A stretch of 36,064 bases of DNA from an uncultured Prevotellaceae bacterium (GCA_902792855.1 CADBBP010000017.1:1-36064), one strand, 5' to 3'; counted from the first letter of the stretch, positions 16,333-25,162 are shown. Notes: generated by a model not told the origin, from the sequence alone. Numbers and translations are program-made.

Positions 16333-16364
16333 CTTGCGTTTTTCGCTCCTTTGTCGTAATTTTA
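16333..16364 (+). promoter_or_regulatory. Promoter for recO
   Basis: CTTG (16333-16336), 20 bases, TAATTTTA (16357-16364), one mismatch to each consensus box. The recO start lies about 20 bases downstream. Confidence 0.5.
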
Positions 16365-16384
16365 CGGTCTAAAAAGTGAAATGA

Positions 16385-17113
16385 ATGTCTATTACGAGTA
16401 CCCAGGCCGTGGTGCTGAGGGCGGTGAAATATGGTGATGGCTCTCTGATTGTCGACATGCTCACGGCCCTCCATGGGCGCGTGTCGTTCATGGTTCGCGT
16501 GTCTGCCTCGTCGCGTGGCCGCATGCGCCGACAGTTGTTCATCCCTCTCACATTGGTGGAGGTGGATTTCGACTATCGTTTGAAGTCTTCCCTCCAGCGT
16601 CTCGGCGACATCCGCATGAGCAAGCCGCTGCCGTCGCTGTCGATGCATCCTTACAAGTTGTCGATGGGCATGTTTCTTTCTGAGTTTCTCGTCCATGCCA
16701 CTCGCGACGAGCGTGAGAACGTGCCCCTTTTCCAGTTTGTCGCCTACAGCCTCGAATGGTTGGACGGGGTGTCCGACCATTTTTCCAATTTCCACTTGGT
16801 CTTCATGATGCGCTTGTCGCGCTTCCTGGGTTTCTTTCCCAATGTTGACGACGTGCTGGAAGGAGGGTATTTCGACTTGCTCAATGCGTGTTTCACTCCT
16901 GACGTGCCGCGTCACGGACATTTTCTGAAACCTTCGGAAGCCTCGAAAATCGGGTTGCTCATGCGCCTGTCCTACCAAACAATGCACCTCTGTGCGATGT
17001 CGCGCGAAGAGCGCAACAGGTGCACAGAGGTGATATTGGAGTATTACCGGCTTCATGTGCCGGGGTTTCCTCAGCTGAAGTCTTTGTCCGTCCTCAAGGA
17101 ACTGTTTGCGTGA
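16385..17113 (+). CDS. recO: DNA repair protein RecO
   Basis: Recombination mediator that with RecR loads RecA on SSB-coated single strands. 242 residues. The N-terminal OB fold is visible (VVLRAVKYGDGSLIVDMLTALHGRVSFMV, about 9-37), then the helical domain with the RLSRFLGFFPNV block (about 143-154). The zinc-binding cysteines found in some RecO proteins are not seen, as is common in Bacteroidetes. ATG 16385 gives MSITSTQAVVLRAVKYG; an overlapping ATG at 16381 is in another frame. The gene is divergent from tRNA-Glu and its stop codon directly abuts the stop codon of yqeY on the other strand. Confidence 0.93.
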   Translation: MSITSTQAVVLRAVKYGDGSLIVDMLTALHGRVSFMVRVSASSRGRMRRQLFIPLTLVEVDFDYRLKSSLQRLGDIRMSKPLPSLSMHPYKLSMGMFLSEFLVHATRDERENVPLFQFVAYSLEWLDGVSDHFSNFHLVFMMRLSRFLGFFPNVDDVLEGGYFDLLNACFTPDVPRHGHFLKPSEASKIGLLMRLSYQTMHLCAMSREERNRCTEVILEYYRLHVPGFPQLKSLSVLKELFA

Positions 17114-17563
17114 TTAGGCGAGCAGGCGCTTGACGATGGTTGAGATGGCCTTGCCGTCGGCTTTTCCGGCCATTTGCTTGGTGGCCATGCCCATGACCTT
17201 TCCCATGTCTTTCATTCCGGCGGCTCCGGTTTGGGCGATGATGTCCTTCACAGCAGCCTCGATTTCAGCCTCGTCGAGTTGGCGTGGCAGGTAGCTTTCT
17301 ATGACTGCCACTTGTGCCAGTTCGCCGTCGGCCAGGTCTTGACGGTTCTTCTCTGTGAAAGTGGCGGCGGACTCACGGCCCTGCTTTGCCAGTTTCTGTA
17401 TGATTTTCAGTGCGTCGGCGTCGTCCAGGGTGTCGTTGGCACCCGGGGCGGTCTTTGCCTCGATGAAGACTTTCTTGATGTTGCGCAGCGTTTCAAGCCT
17501 CACTTTGTCGCGGGCCTTCATGGCGGCTTTGATGTCTTCGCTGATTTGGTCGTATAGTGTCAT
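17114..17563 (-). CDS. yqeY: GatB/YqeY domain protein
   Basis: A 149-residue YqeY protein, related to the tRNA-binding tail of the GatB amidotransferase subunit; its function is not firmly known. Visible family blocks: ARDKVRLETLRNIKKVF near the start, QLAxVIESYLPRQLDEAEIE in the middle (residues about 85-105), then GMKDMGKVMGMATKQMAGKADGKAISTIVKRLL at the end. It follows ftsZ by 13 bases and is the last gene of the dcw operon here. It ends head-on against recO with no base between the stop codons and no terminator hairpin that I can see. Confidence 0.93.
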   Translation of the reverse strand: MTLYDQISEDIKAAMKARDKVRLETLRNIKKVFIEAKTAPGANDTLDDADALKIIQKLAKQGRESAATFTEKNRQDLADGELAQVAVIESYLPRQLDEAEIEAAVKDIIAQTGAAGMKDMGKVMGMATKQMAGKADGKAISTIVKRLLA

Positions 17564-17576
17564 GTCTTGCAGTTTT

Positions 17577-18899
17577 TCAGAAAACGATTTTGGTGGAATT
17601 GCCGATGTTGGTCACTGTCTCGTTGCTGCCGTCGCTTTCGGAGTCACCCATGGCGATTTTGCAGATGTCGTCGAGCATGCCCCTTGTCCTGCGGTAGGTG
17701 GGGGTGCTCTCCACGGCGAGGATGACGTCTTCGTTGTCGAGGTCTTCGGGCTTGAAGATGAAGATGTGCGGGCGGCGCTTTTGTGGCTTGTCGTTGCTGT
17801 TCTTGTAGTAGTGCTGCCTGCGCTCTTCGTTTCTCGCCCTCTTCTCGTCCAGCTCGGCTATTCTCGACTGGCTGGCGTGCTTGTTGATGTGTCCGCTCAT
17901 GCCGTCCACGTTCTCTATTCCGAAACCTGTTGCGAGGATGGTGACTTTCACCTTCTTGCCCAGTTCGGGGTCAACGGCGAGGCCCCACTTGATTTCGAAG
18001 TCGTCGCCGAATTTGGCCATGAAGTCGTTCACGTCGTTCATCTCTTCCATCATCAGGCCGCCCGACTCCTTGTCGTTGGCGAAGGAGATGCTGAGAAGGA
18101 TTTTCTTCGAGTTGAAGACATCGTTGTCGTTGAGCAGCGGTGAGTTGAGTGCGTCCTGTATGGCAGCTTTCACACGACCTTCTCCCTCGCCGTATCCGGT
18201 ACTCATGATGGCCACGCCGCCGTCCTTGAGCACGGTGCGCACGTCGTTGAAGTCGAGGTTGATCAGTCCGTGCACGGTGATGATTTCTGCGATGCTTCGT
18301 GCGGCGATGCTCAGGGTGTCGTCGGCCTTGGCGAAGGCGTTGAGCACGGAGTAGTCGGGGTAGATCTCACGCAGGCGCTCGTTGTTGATGACGAGCAGGG
18401 CGTCCACGTGCTTCGACATCTCCTCCACGCCGTCAAGGGCCTGGTCGATTTTGTTGGGACCCTCGAAGCGGAAGGGGATGGTGACGATGCCCACGGTGAG
18501 GATGCCGAGTTCTTTGGACACGCGGGCGATGACGGGGGCGGCTCCGGTGCCGGTGCCACCACCCATGCCGGCGGTGATGAACGACATCTTCGTGCCGTCG
18601 TTGAGCATTCGCCTGATGTCATCCTCGCTCTCCTCGGCGGCCTTGCGAGCCCGTTCGGGCTTGTTGCCTGCTCCCAGTCCTTCCTTTCCCAGCTGGATGT
18701 GTACAGGCACGGGTGAGTCGTTGAGTGCCTGGCGGTCTGTGTTGCACAGCACGAAGGTCACCTCGTGTATGCCTTCGCGGTACATGTGGTTGACGGCGTT
18801 TCCGCCACCGCCACCCACGCCGATGACCTTGATGATGCAGTTCTCTTTTGGCAACTCTTCAAATTCGAGTGCCTCGTGCTTATTTTTGTCCTTGTCCAT
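17577..18899 (-). CDS. ftsZ: Cell division protein FtsZ
   Basis: Tubulin-like GTPase that forms the Z-ring. 440 residues. GTP-binding marks: IKVIGVGGGGGNAVNHM (23-39), tubulin signature GGGTGTGAAPVIA (113-125), NLDFNDVRTVL (T7 loop, with the catalytic Asp). GTPase and C-terminal globular domains end near residue 325. A charged linker (EKRARNEERRQHYYKN) follows, then VESTPTYRRTR near 405-415, which resembles the conserved C-terminal peptide that binds FtsA. About 30 residues follow it (GDSESDGSNETVTN and a hydrophobic end KIVF), so the peptide is not at the very end as in most FtsZ proteins. Between ftsA (25 bases upstream) and yqeY. Confidence 0.96.
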   Translation of the reverse strand: MDKDKNKHEALEFEELPKENCIIKVIGVGGGGGNAVNHMYREGIHEVTFVLCNTDRQALNDSPVPVHIQLGKEGLGAGNKPERARKAAEESEDDIRRMLNDGTKMSFITAGMGGGTGTGAAPVIARVSKELGILTVGIVTIPFRFEGPNKIDQALDGVEEMSKHVDALLVINNERLREIYPDYSVLNAFAKADDTLSIAARSIAEIITVHGLINLDFNDVRTVLKDGGVAIMSTGYGEGEGRVKAAIQDALNSPLLNDNDVFNSKKILLSISFANDKESGGLMMEEMNDVNDFMAKFGDDFEIKWGLAVDPELGKKVKVTILATGFGIENVDGMSGHINKHASQSRIAELDEKRARNEERRQHYYKNSNDKPQKRRPHIFIFKPEDLDNEDVILAVESTPTYRRTRGMLDDICKIAMGDSESDGSNETVTNIGNSTKIVF

Positions 18900-18924
18900 T
18901 GCTTCTTGGTTTTATGGGGTTGTC

Positions 18925-20403
18925 TTATCTCTTGTCGTCTTCCTCTTCTGGCTCCTCGGCCACCAATTTGCTTGCAAAGTTCTTGAGTGATGCCGCTGTA
19001 CGCTTGAAGAAGCCGCCCTTGTTGCGTTCCAGCTCTTCTTGCCGGCGCTTCTCTTCCATCTCCTCTTTTATCCTGATGGCTTCGGCATCGGCCTTGCGCT
19101 TGCGCTCCTCCTCGGCCCTCTGCTTCTCGGCTTCGGTCATCACCACGCCATTGCCCATCTCGCCGGGCTTGCGAGGCTTGGTGTGGATGTCGCCGGTGTT
19201 TCCGCTCGTGGGTGCGCCGGCACTGCTGAAGAGGTCGGCGTTGGGGTTGATGGCGGAGCCGGCGCAGTTCATGTCGCCTCTTGCCAGCAGGCCGATGACG
19301 GTGTTCATCATGCCGTTGCGGGCGTTGACGTCCTTGTCGGTGGAGGTGACGTTCTGCGTCACGGTGTTGGCGATGCGCACCTTCTGGATGTTGGTGATGT
19401 TGGTGAAGGCCTTCTTGATGTTCTTCATGTTGGAGCCTCCGCCGGTGAGGATGATGCCTCCGAGCAGTTTGTCGTTGTACTCTTGCGGCACTTGCCTCCA
19501 TGCGTTTTGGATGATCTCGTTGGTTCTTGCCTCCACGAGGTCCACGAAGGTCTGCATGTCGATGTTTCTCTCTGCGTCGATGGCGATGGTCTTGTCGGGC
19601 TCTATTTCAGCGTTTTCGGTGTAGGCCGATGCATACTTGAGCTTCATCTCCTCGGCCTCGCTGTCCTCCATCTGGAGGGATGCGATGTCCTTGGTGATGT
19701 TGTTGCCTCCGAGTGGTATGACGACGAGATGCCTGAGAATGTTCTTGTAATAGACGGAGACGGTGGTGGTGTCGGCACCGAGGTCAACGAGCATGCAACC
19801 GCTCCTTTTCTCTGCTTCTGTGAGCACGCTTTGAGCCAGGGCGATGGGGGCGAGATACATCTCGGCGATGGCTATCTTGGCGTTTTCAAAGCATTTGTTG
19901 AGGTTCCTGTAGAACGACTTCCTGCAGAGGATGTTGAGGAAGTTGCCCTCGATCTTGTTGCTTTGGATGCCCACGGGGTCGATTTGGTACTGCGTGCCTA
20001 CTTTGTATTCCTGTGTGGCGGCGTCGAGTATTTCCAAGTCGGGGTACGACATGCTCCTGTTGTTGTCCATCAGTTCGTTGATCATGTCCTGGGCGATGAT
20101 GGTGTCGTCGGGCAGTGTCTTTACGATGACGTTTCTCAAACTTCTGATGGACTGGCCTCCCACTCCTACGTAAACCTGTGAGATTTCCGACTTGAGCAGG
20201 GTCTTAAGTTTCTTGATGATGTTTGTCAGACAAGCACTTGTCTTGTCGATGTTGTAAACCACTCCCTTGCGTATGCATGAGGTGGCATCCTCCCTCACGA
20301 CGGCGAGCACTTGTATGCTGCCGTCCATGCTCTTCTTGCCGGCGATGCCGGTGATTTTCGAAGAGCCCAATTCAATAGCTACTATGAAGTCCTTTGCTGC
20401 CAT
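18925..20403 (-). CDS. ftsA: Cell division protein FtsA
   Basis: Actin-like protein that tethers FtsZ to the membrane. 492 residues from ATG 20401-20403 (MAAKDFIVAIELGSSKITGIAG, the usual start); the frame is open further upstream over ftsQ but that part is a shadow. ATPase marks: phosphate loop 1 AIELGSSK (9-16), LVDLGADTTTVSVYY (205-219), adenosine-binding GGIILTGGGSNMKNI (about 335-350). The 1C domain lies between. It is longer than the E. coli protein because of a C-terminal extension: a charged segment (TEAEKQRAEEERKRKADAEA and on, a likely coiled coil) and a final amphipathic helix GGFFKRTAASLKNFASKLV, which would bind the membrane. 10 bases after ftsQ. Confidence 0.96.
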   Translation of the reverse strand: MAAKDFIVAIELGSSKITGIAGKKSMDGSIQVLAVVREDATSCIRKGVVYNIDKTSACLTNIIKKLKTLLKSEISQVYVGVGGQSIRSLRNVIVKTLPDDTIIAQDMINELMDNNRSMSYPDLEILDAATQEYKVGTQYQIDPVGIQSNKIEGNFLNILCRKSFYRNLNKCFENAKIAIAEMYLAPIALAQSVLTEAEKRSGCMLVDLGADTTTVSVYYKNILRHLVVIPLGGNNITKDIASLQMEDSEAEEMKLKYASAYTENAEIEPDKTIAIDAERNIDMQTFVDLVEARTNEIIQNAWRQVPQEYNDKLLGGIILTGGGSNMKNIKKAFTNITNIQKVRIANTVTQNVTSTDKDVNARNGMMNTVIGLLARGDMNCAGSAINPNADLFSSAGAPTSGNTGDIHTKPRKPGEMGNGVVMTEAEKQRAEEERKRKADAEAIRIKEEMEEKRRQEELERNKGGFFKRTAASLKNFASKLVAEEPEEEDDKR

Positions 20404-20413
20404 GGGTTGTTGT

Positions 20414-21247
20414 TTATATTTCCTTGGGTTGTATGTTTTCTGTTGTCTCTTTCTTGTTTTGCTTGTACTTCCGGCAGATGATTTGGTTGTCAAACTCGAG
20501 GTTGATGTACGAGTATTTGTTCCATCCCACCTTGTTGAGGCCGTATTTGTAGAATTTGTCGAGGCGTGTGAACTGCCTTGTCGCAAATTCCTCTATGTTT
20601 CTTTCCCTCCTGTCCTTGTTCTTGCTTTCCTGTATCCTCCCCAAGCACGTGATGTGGTTGCCCACTCGCGGGGCCATCTCGATGCACTTGTCGGGCAGGA
20701 TGTTGATTTGCTCCACTTGGCTTTTCCACAACTCGTGGGCCATGATCCATCTTGCCAAGGGGGCGACGTAGTTGCGTGCATACCATTGGCTGATGTTCCC
20801 GGTGGCGACGATGACGTCGGAGGCGTATCCCCCTCCTTGCATCATCTCTCCCTCGGAGTCGATGTAGTAGTCCTCGCCGTTGTCGGCTTTCACCCTGACC
20901 ATGGGCAGCCTTTGCGTGACCTCCAAGCCCACTGTCCCGTCTTGGGTCTTGTAGCATTGCACATCCTTGATGAAAGCGTTCTGCTTGAGTGACTGCTCGA
21001 TGGCTCTGAGGTCGATGAGTGAGAGTTGCTTCCCCGTGGGGTACAGCTGCTTGTTGCTGAGCATGGCTTTCACGTCGGTGGCTGAGAGGAAGCCGCAGGA
21101 GTCGCTGTCGGCTATCCGGATGCGCACCTGCTGGCAAGTCTCGGCCTTGCGGTCGGGCTTGTTGAACGCGGTGATTGCCAAGGCGATGTATGCGGCGAGC
21201 GCCACGTCGAGCGTTACGATGATGGTTTTCTTCCAGTTGATGTGCAT
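20414..21247 (-). CDS. ftsQ: Cell division protein FtsQ
   Basis: Bitopic septal protein, 277 residues. A short cytoplasmic start (MHINWKK), one membrane helix (about 8-30, IIVTLDVALAAYIALAITAF), then a periplasmic POTRA-like region (VRIRIADSDSCGFLSATDVKAML, about 41-63) and the FtsQ beta domain (AFIKDVQCYKTQDGTVGLEVTQRLPMVRV is its first strand set, around 95-122). The end is basic (CRKYKQNKKETTE). It connects FtsA/FtsZ to FtsI/FtsW in the divisome. Its ATG directly follows the murC stop with no gap, so the two are translationally coupled. Confidence 0.92.
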   Translation of the reverse strand: MHINWKKTIIVTLDVALAAYIALAITAFNKPDRKAETCQQVRIRIADSDSCGFLSATDVKAMLSNKQLYPTGKQLSLIDLRAIEQSLKQNAFIKDVQCYKTQDGTVGLEVTQRLPMVRVKADNGEDYYIDSEGEMMQGGGYASDVIVATGNISQWYARNYVAPLARWIMAHELWKSQVEQINILPDKCIEMAPRVGNHITCLGRIQESKNKDRRERNIEEFATRQFTRLDKFYKYGLNKVGWNKYSYINLEFDNQIICRKYKQNKKETTENIQPKEI

Positions 21248-22624
21248 TTACTTGCTGTTGATGATGGATGCGATTTGTCCTACGAGGTTGTCCAGGTCTC
21301 CTGCTCCGAGCACGACGAGCACGTCGAAGTCGCGGCTTCTTACGTAGTCGAGCACGTCTTCCTTTTTCACCATTGCTTTCTCCACCCCGGGCTTCAGTTG
21401 GTCGTAGATGAGTTGGGAGGTCACTCCCGGTATGGGCTTCTCCCTGGCGGGGTAGATGTCGCACAGCACCACTTCGTCGAGGATGCTGAGGCTTTCGGCA
21501 AATTCCTTGTAGAAGTCCCTGGTGCGGGTGTAGAGGTGGGGTTGGAAGAGTGCTGTCACTTTCCTGTTTTTGTACAGTTCCTTGATGCTCTTGGCACTGT
21601 GGTAGATTTCCATGGGGTGGTGTGCGTAGTCGCTGAGCAGCACGTGACGCTGGTTCTTCACCTTGAAGTCGAACCTGCGGTCCACTCCCTCATACGTCCG
21701 CATGGCATCCCTGAGCTCCTCTGCGCTGCAACCGCTGATTTGTGCCATTGCCATGGCGGCCACGGCGTTCTCTATGTTGATGGGGATGGGCTGCCCCAGG
21801 CATATCCCTTCCACGTTTTCAAGGGGCGAGACGAGGTTGAAGCTGATTTCTCCGTTGTCGATGACGATGTCGCTTGCATGGAAGTCGCCCTCGTCCCTGC
21901 TGTATGTCCATGTGGTCACGCCCTCGGCGGTGTTGGGCTTCATCTCCAGTCCGGTGTGCAGGATGAGCGTCCCTCCCGGCTTGATGAGCGTGGTGTAGTG
22001 GGTGAAGCTCTCGAGGTATGCCTCCTTGGTGCCGTAGATGTCGAGGTGGTCGGGGTCGGTGGCGGTGATGACCGTGGCCCATGGCCTGAGCCAATGGAAG
22101 GAGCGGTCGTATTCGTCGGCCTCTATCACCACGAAGTCGCTGTCGGCGAGGATGTAGTTGGTGCCGTAGTTCTTTGTGATGCCCCCGAGGAATGCGTTGC
22201 AGTCGAGGTGGCTGTTGTGCATGATGTGTGCGCACATGGCCGATGTGGTGGTCTTCCCGTGTGTTCCGGCCACGCACAGCCCTTTGTGCGAGCGTGTGAG
22301 CGTGCCCAGCACTTGTGCCCTTTTCTGGATGTCGAAGCCATTCTCCCGGAACCATTTCAGTTCGCTGTGGTCTGCCGGTATGGCTGGTGTGTATATCACG
22401 AGTGTCGTCTCGCTCTTGCGGCATTCCTCCGGTATGAGGTTTGCGTTGTCGTCGTAATGAATGGACATTCCCTCCTCCACGAGCTTATGGGTGAGCTCCG
22501 AAGGGGTCTTGTCATATCCGGCCACCACCATTCCCTTGTGGAGGAAGTATCGGGCGATGGCGCTCATTCCGATGCCGCCGGCACCGAGGAAGTAAACTGC
22601 TTTTATGTTTTTTTCCGTTGTCAT
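21248..22624 (-). CDS. murC: UDP-N-acetylmuramate--L-alanine ligase
   Basis: Adds L-Ala to UDP-MurNAc with ATP, the first step in building the peptide stem. 458 residues. Marks: N-terminal Rossmann domain YFLGAGGIGMSAIARYF (11-27), ATP loop GTHGKTTTSAM (120-130), VIEADEYDRSFHWL (metal and substrate site, about 170-183), and the DYAHHPMEIYHSAKSIKEL block of the C-terminal domain (about 315-333). Normal length and order. Six bases after murG, zero before ftsQ. Confidence 0.97.
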   Translation of the reverse strand: MTTEKNIKAVYFLGAGGIGMSAIARYFLHKGMVVAGYDKTPSELTHKLVEEGMSIHYDDNANLIPEECRKSETTLVIYTPAIPADHSELKWFRENGFDIQKRAQVLGTLTRSHKGLCVAGTHGKTTTSAMCAHIMHNSHLDCNAFLGGITKNYGTNYILADSDFVVIEADEYDRSFHWLRPWATVITATDPDHLDIYGTKEAYLESFTHYTTLIKPGGTLILHTGLEMKPNTAEGVTTWTYSRDEGDFHASDIVIDNGEISFNLVSPLENVEGICLGQPIPINIENAVAAMAMAQISGCSAEELRDAMRTYEGVDRRFDFKVKNQRHVLLSDYAHHPMEIYHSAKSIKELYKNRKVTALFQPHLYTRTRDFYKEFAESLSILDEVVLCDIYPAREKPIPGVTSQLIYDQLKPGVEKAMVKKEDVLDYVRSRDFDVLVVLGAGDLDNLVGQIASIINSK

Positions 22625-22630
22625 CTACTG

Positions 22631-23749
22631 TTACTTATTGTTTCGGGTGGCTATTTCTATCACCCTGTCGGCTATTTTCTCGGCGGAGTCTCTCTTCGCC
22701 AGTGTGAGGATGTTCTTGCTGAGTGATTTCAGCAGTTGCTCGTCGCCGATTGTCTTGAGGGCCGTGCCCATGAGCGTTTGAGGCGCTTCGGCGTCGGCCA
22801 CGTGTATGGCTGCTCCCTTCTCCACCAGGGCCATGGCGTTGTGGTATTGGTGGTTTTCTGCCACGTTGGGAGAGGGGACGAGGATGACGGGCTTTCCCAA
22901 GAGGCAGAACTCCGAGATGCTGCTCGCACCGGCACGTGCCACCACCAGGTCGGCAGCCTTGTATGCCGCTCCCATGTCGCTGATGAAGTCGGTGGGCTTG
23001 AGGTTGGCGATGGGGGCCGTTTCGGCGAGCCTTGCGGCGATTTCAGCCTGGTAGTATTTTCCTGTCTGCCAGAGGATGTCCACATTGGCCTGCCTGATGG
23101 TGTCGAGATGCTGCATGACGCTCTCGTTGAGCGTGCGTGCACCCAGGCTTCCTCCCACGATGAGCAGGATGGGCTTGGAGGGGTCGAGGCCCAGCTTGCG
23201 CGCTGCCTCCTCCCGTGTGAGCGTGGTGTCGAGCAGCGACTGCCTGACGGGGTTTCCCAGATTCTCCACTTTCTCCTTCGGGAAGAATTTCTCCATCCCG
23301 TCGTATGCGACGCATATCTTTTCTGCCTTCTTTGCCAGGAGTTTGTTGGTCACTCCGGCGTATGAGTTCTGCTCTTGGAGGATGCAAGGCACTCCCATCG
23401 CTGCGCATTGGTTGAGGGTGGGGCCGCTGGCATATCCTCCCACACCCACTGCGGCCATGGGCTTGAACTGCTTGATGATGCGCTTGGCAAGGCGTTGGCT
23501 CTTCCAAATCTTCCACAGCACGGCGAAGTTCTTCAGGTAGTTCTTCCTGTCGAAACCGCAGATGGGTAGGCCCTTGATCTCATATCCTGCCGCAGGCACT
23601 CTTTGCATCTCCATCCTTCCCTCCGCTCCCACGAAGAGAATGTCAGCCTCCGGTACCTTTGCCTTGATGGCATTGGCAATGGCAATGGCGGGGAAGATGT
23701 GTCCTCCCGTACCGCCTCCGCTGATGATGATTCTCAACATTTCGCTCAT
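22631..23749 (-). CDS. murG: Undecaprenyl-PP-MurNAc-pentapeptide GlcNAc transferase
   Basis: Adds GlcNAc to lipid I to make lipid II on the inner face of the membrane. About 372 residues. Marks: donor-loop GGGTGGHIFPAIAIA near residues 11-25, VGVGGYASGP (about 101-110), QEQNSYAGVTNKLL (about 126-139) and the UDP-GlcNAc site RAGASSISEFCLLGKPVILVPSP in the C-terminal half. The frame is open a further seven codons to a TTG, but those bases overlap the -7 box, so the ATG giving MSEMLRIIISGGGTGG is the start. It has its own promoter inside the operon. Confidence 0.95.
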   Translation of the reverse strand: MSEMLRIIISGGGTGGHIFPAIAIANAIKAKVPEADILFVGAEGRMEMQRVPAAGYEIKGLPICGFDRKNYLKNFAVLWKIWKSQRLAKRIIKQFKPMAAVGVGGYASGPTLNQCAAMGVPCILQEQNSYAGVTNKLLAKKAEKICVAYDGMEKFFPKEKVENLGNPVRQSLLDTTLTREEAARKLGLDPSKPILLIVGGSLGARTLNESVMQHLDTIRQANVDILWQTGKYYQAEIAARLAETAPIANLKPTDFISDMGAAYKAADLVVARAGASSISEFCLLGKPVILVPSPNVAENHQYHNAMALVEKGAAIHVADAEAPQTLMGTALKTIGDEQLLKSLSKNILTLAKRDSAEKIADRVIEIATRNNK

Positions 23750-23767
23750 AAGTTGGCTTTTAAATTG

Positions 23768-23799
23768 CAAAATTAGCGATTTTTTTTCTCATCGCCCAA
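23768..23799 (-). promoter_or_regulatory. Internal dcw promoter in front of murG
   Basis: On the minus strand TTGG (23796-23799), 20 bases, TAATTTTG (23768-23775), a perfect -7 match. The gap of about 134 bases between ftsW and murG is the largest in this part of the operon. Confidence 0.55.
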
Positions 23800-23805
23800 T
23801 TTTCG

Positions 23806-23821
23806 GGGAAATTAATTTCCC
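23806..23821. promoter_or_regulatory. 16-bp perfect palindrome upstream of the murG promoter
   Basis: GGGAAATTAATTTCCC is fully symmetrical and ends 7 bases upstream of the -33 box of the murG promoter. Position and symmetry suit an operator for a dimeric regulator; no T-run follows, so a terminator is unlikely. No regulator can be named. Confidence 0.45.
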
Positions 23822-23883
23822 ATTTTTCCAAAAGAGGCTGTTTGTCTATGTCGTGGCGACACTTTGCACACGCCTTTCCCGCG

Positions 23884-25158
23884 TCAGTCGGTAGTGGCTG
23901 GTGCTGTGGCCATGTTGTTCTTTTTCTTCCTTTTAGCCGAAATGCTTACACTGAGTATCGCCCCGATGTAGATGCAGTTGATGATGGTGGATGTTCCTCC
24001 CTTGCTGATGAGTGGCAATGGCTGTCCCGTGACGGGGGCCAGCCCCACGGCCACCATCATGTTGAACATGGCCTGGACGACGAGCAGCAGCGCAAGTCCC
24101 ATGACGAGGAATGCAGGGAAGTTGTTGGCGCATCGGTCGGCTATTCGTCCCGCCCTCCACAGCAGGAAGACGTATAGGAACATGACGAAGATGCCGCCCG
24201 CCAGTCCCAGTTCCTCGATGATGATGGCATAGATGAAGTCGGAGAATGCTTGGGGGAGCAGGTCTCTCATCTCCGAGTTGCCCGGCCCTTTTCCCAAGAA
24301 GTCCGATGATGCGATGGCGATGTTGGAATAGCCCACCTGTGAGTCCACGCTGAGGTCGAACTCCTCGGGGGGGATTTCCTTCCCGCCGACAAACTTCTTT
24401 ATCCTTCCCTTCCATGTCCCGGCTCTGTGGAACAATTTCTGCACGAAGTTCTCGTTCTTCTGGTCTTCGTTTCCGGTGACTACCTGCTCCGTGAGGTTGT
24501 TCTTGTCGTTCACATTGGGCTCCTCTTCCTTTCCCAACAGCAGTATGAGCGTGAGGAAGAAAATGACCATGATGGTGAGCAACCCTATCAGCCTTCCCAC
24601 CTTTCGCAGCGACACCCTGCCGTAGAACATCATTCCAATGACGACGACACCTATGAGGACGGCTGTGGAGAGGTTCTCAAACATGATGAGCAGCATGAGT
24701 GGGCACGCCACGTAGAGGATGTACTTGAATGTCTTGTCTTCCGTGCCGTCCTCTGTCTGCATGGCGCTGAGTATCTGCGCCACGGCGAGCACGATGGTCC
24801 CCTTGGCTATCTCCGAGGGTTGGAATTGTATTCCAAGTATCGACATCCATCGCTGCGCCCCGTTGGTGGTCTGTCCGGCAACGAGCACCCATAGCAGGGT
24901 GACTGCAGAGAAGATGATGAGGAAGATGGTGGCTATCTTGAAATACTTGCAGTCGATGTTCTGCACCACCACCATCAGCGCCACACCCATCAGCAGTATT
25001 CCACCATGCTTGAGGATGGGACCCCAGTAGTTGGTTTTGTTGAAGGTGAGTGTGCTGCTTGAACTGAACACCTCTATGAGGCTGATGATGCAAAGGAAGA
25101 AGAAGATCATCCAGATGACCTTGTCTCCCTTGAAGATGTTGCTGATGGAGATTTTCAT
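23884..25158 (-). CDS. ftsW: Septal peptidoglycan polymerase FtsW
   Basis: SEDS-family glycosyltransferase that polymerises lipid II at the septum together with FtsI. 424 residues with about ten membrane helices. Marks: NGAQRWMSILGIQFQPSEIAKG (about 98-120, the SEDS block), a long periplasmic loop (about 210-275, PNVNDKNNLTEQVV through VGGKEIPPEEF), GYSNIAIASSDFLGKGPGNS, FSDFIYAIIIEELGLAGG (about 307-325) and the end signature GQPLPLISKGGTSTI (about 378-392). The C-terminus is basic (SAKRKKKNN). Four bases after murD. Confidence 0.95.
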   Translation of the reverse strand: MKISISNIFKGDKVIWMIFFFLCIISLIEVFSSSSTLTFNKTNYWGPILKHGGILLMGVALMVVVQNIDCKYFKIATIFLIIFSAVTLLWVLVAGQTTNGAQRWMSILGIQFQPSEIAKGTIVLAVAQILSAMQTEDGTEDKTFKYILYVACPLMLLIMFENLSTAVLIGVVVIGMMFYGRVSLRKVGRLIGLLTIMVIFFLTLILLLGKEEEPNVNDKNNLTEQVVTGNEDQKNENFVQKLFHRAGTWKGRIKKFVGGKEIPPEEFDLSVDSQVGYSNIAIASSDFLGKGPGNSEMRDLLPQAFSDFIYAIIIEELGLAGGIFVMFLYVFLLWRAGRIADRCANNFPAFLVMGLALLLVVQAMFNMMVAVGLAPVTGQPLPLISKGGTSTIINCIYIGAILSVSISAKRKKKNNMATAPATTD

Positions 25159-25162
25159 GTTG

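Noticed and set aside
20404..20586. 61-codon N-terminal extension of ftsA
   Set aside because: It overlaps the end of ftsQ and is Ser/Thr-rich shadow sequence; FtsA starts MAAKDFIVAIELGSSK.
21242..22726. 494-codon frame antisense to murC
   Set aside because: Mirror of murC; starts within ftsQ and crosses into murG with no domain.
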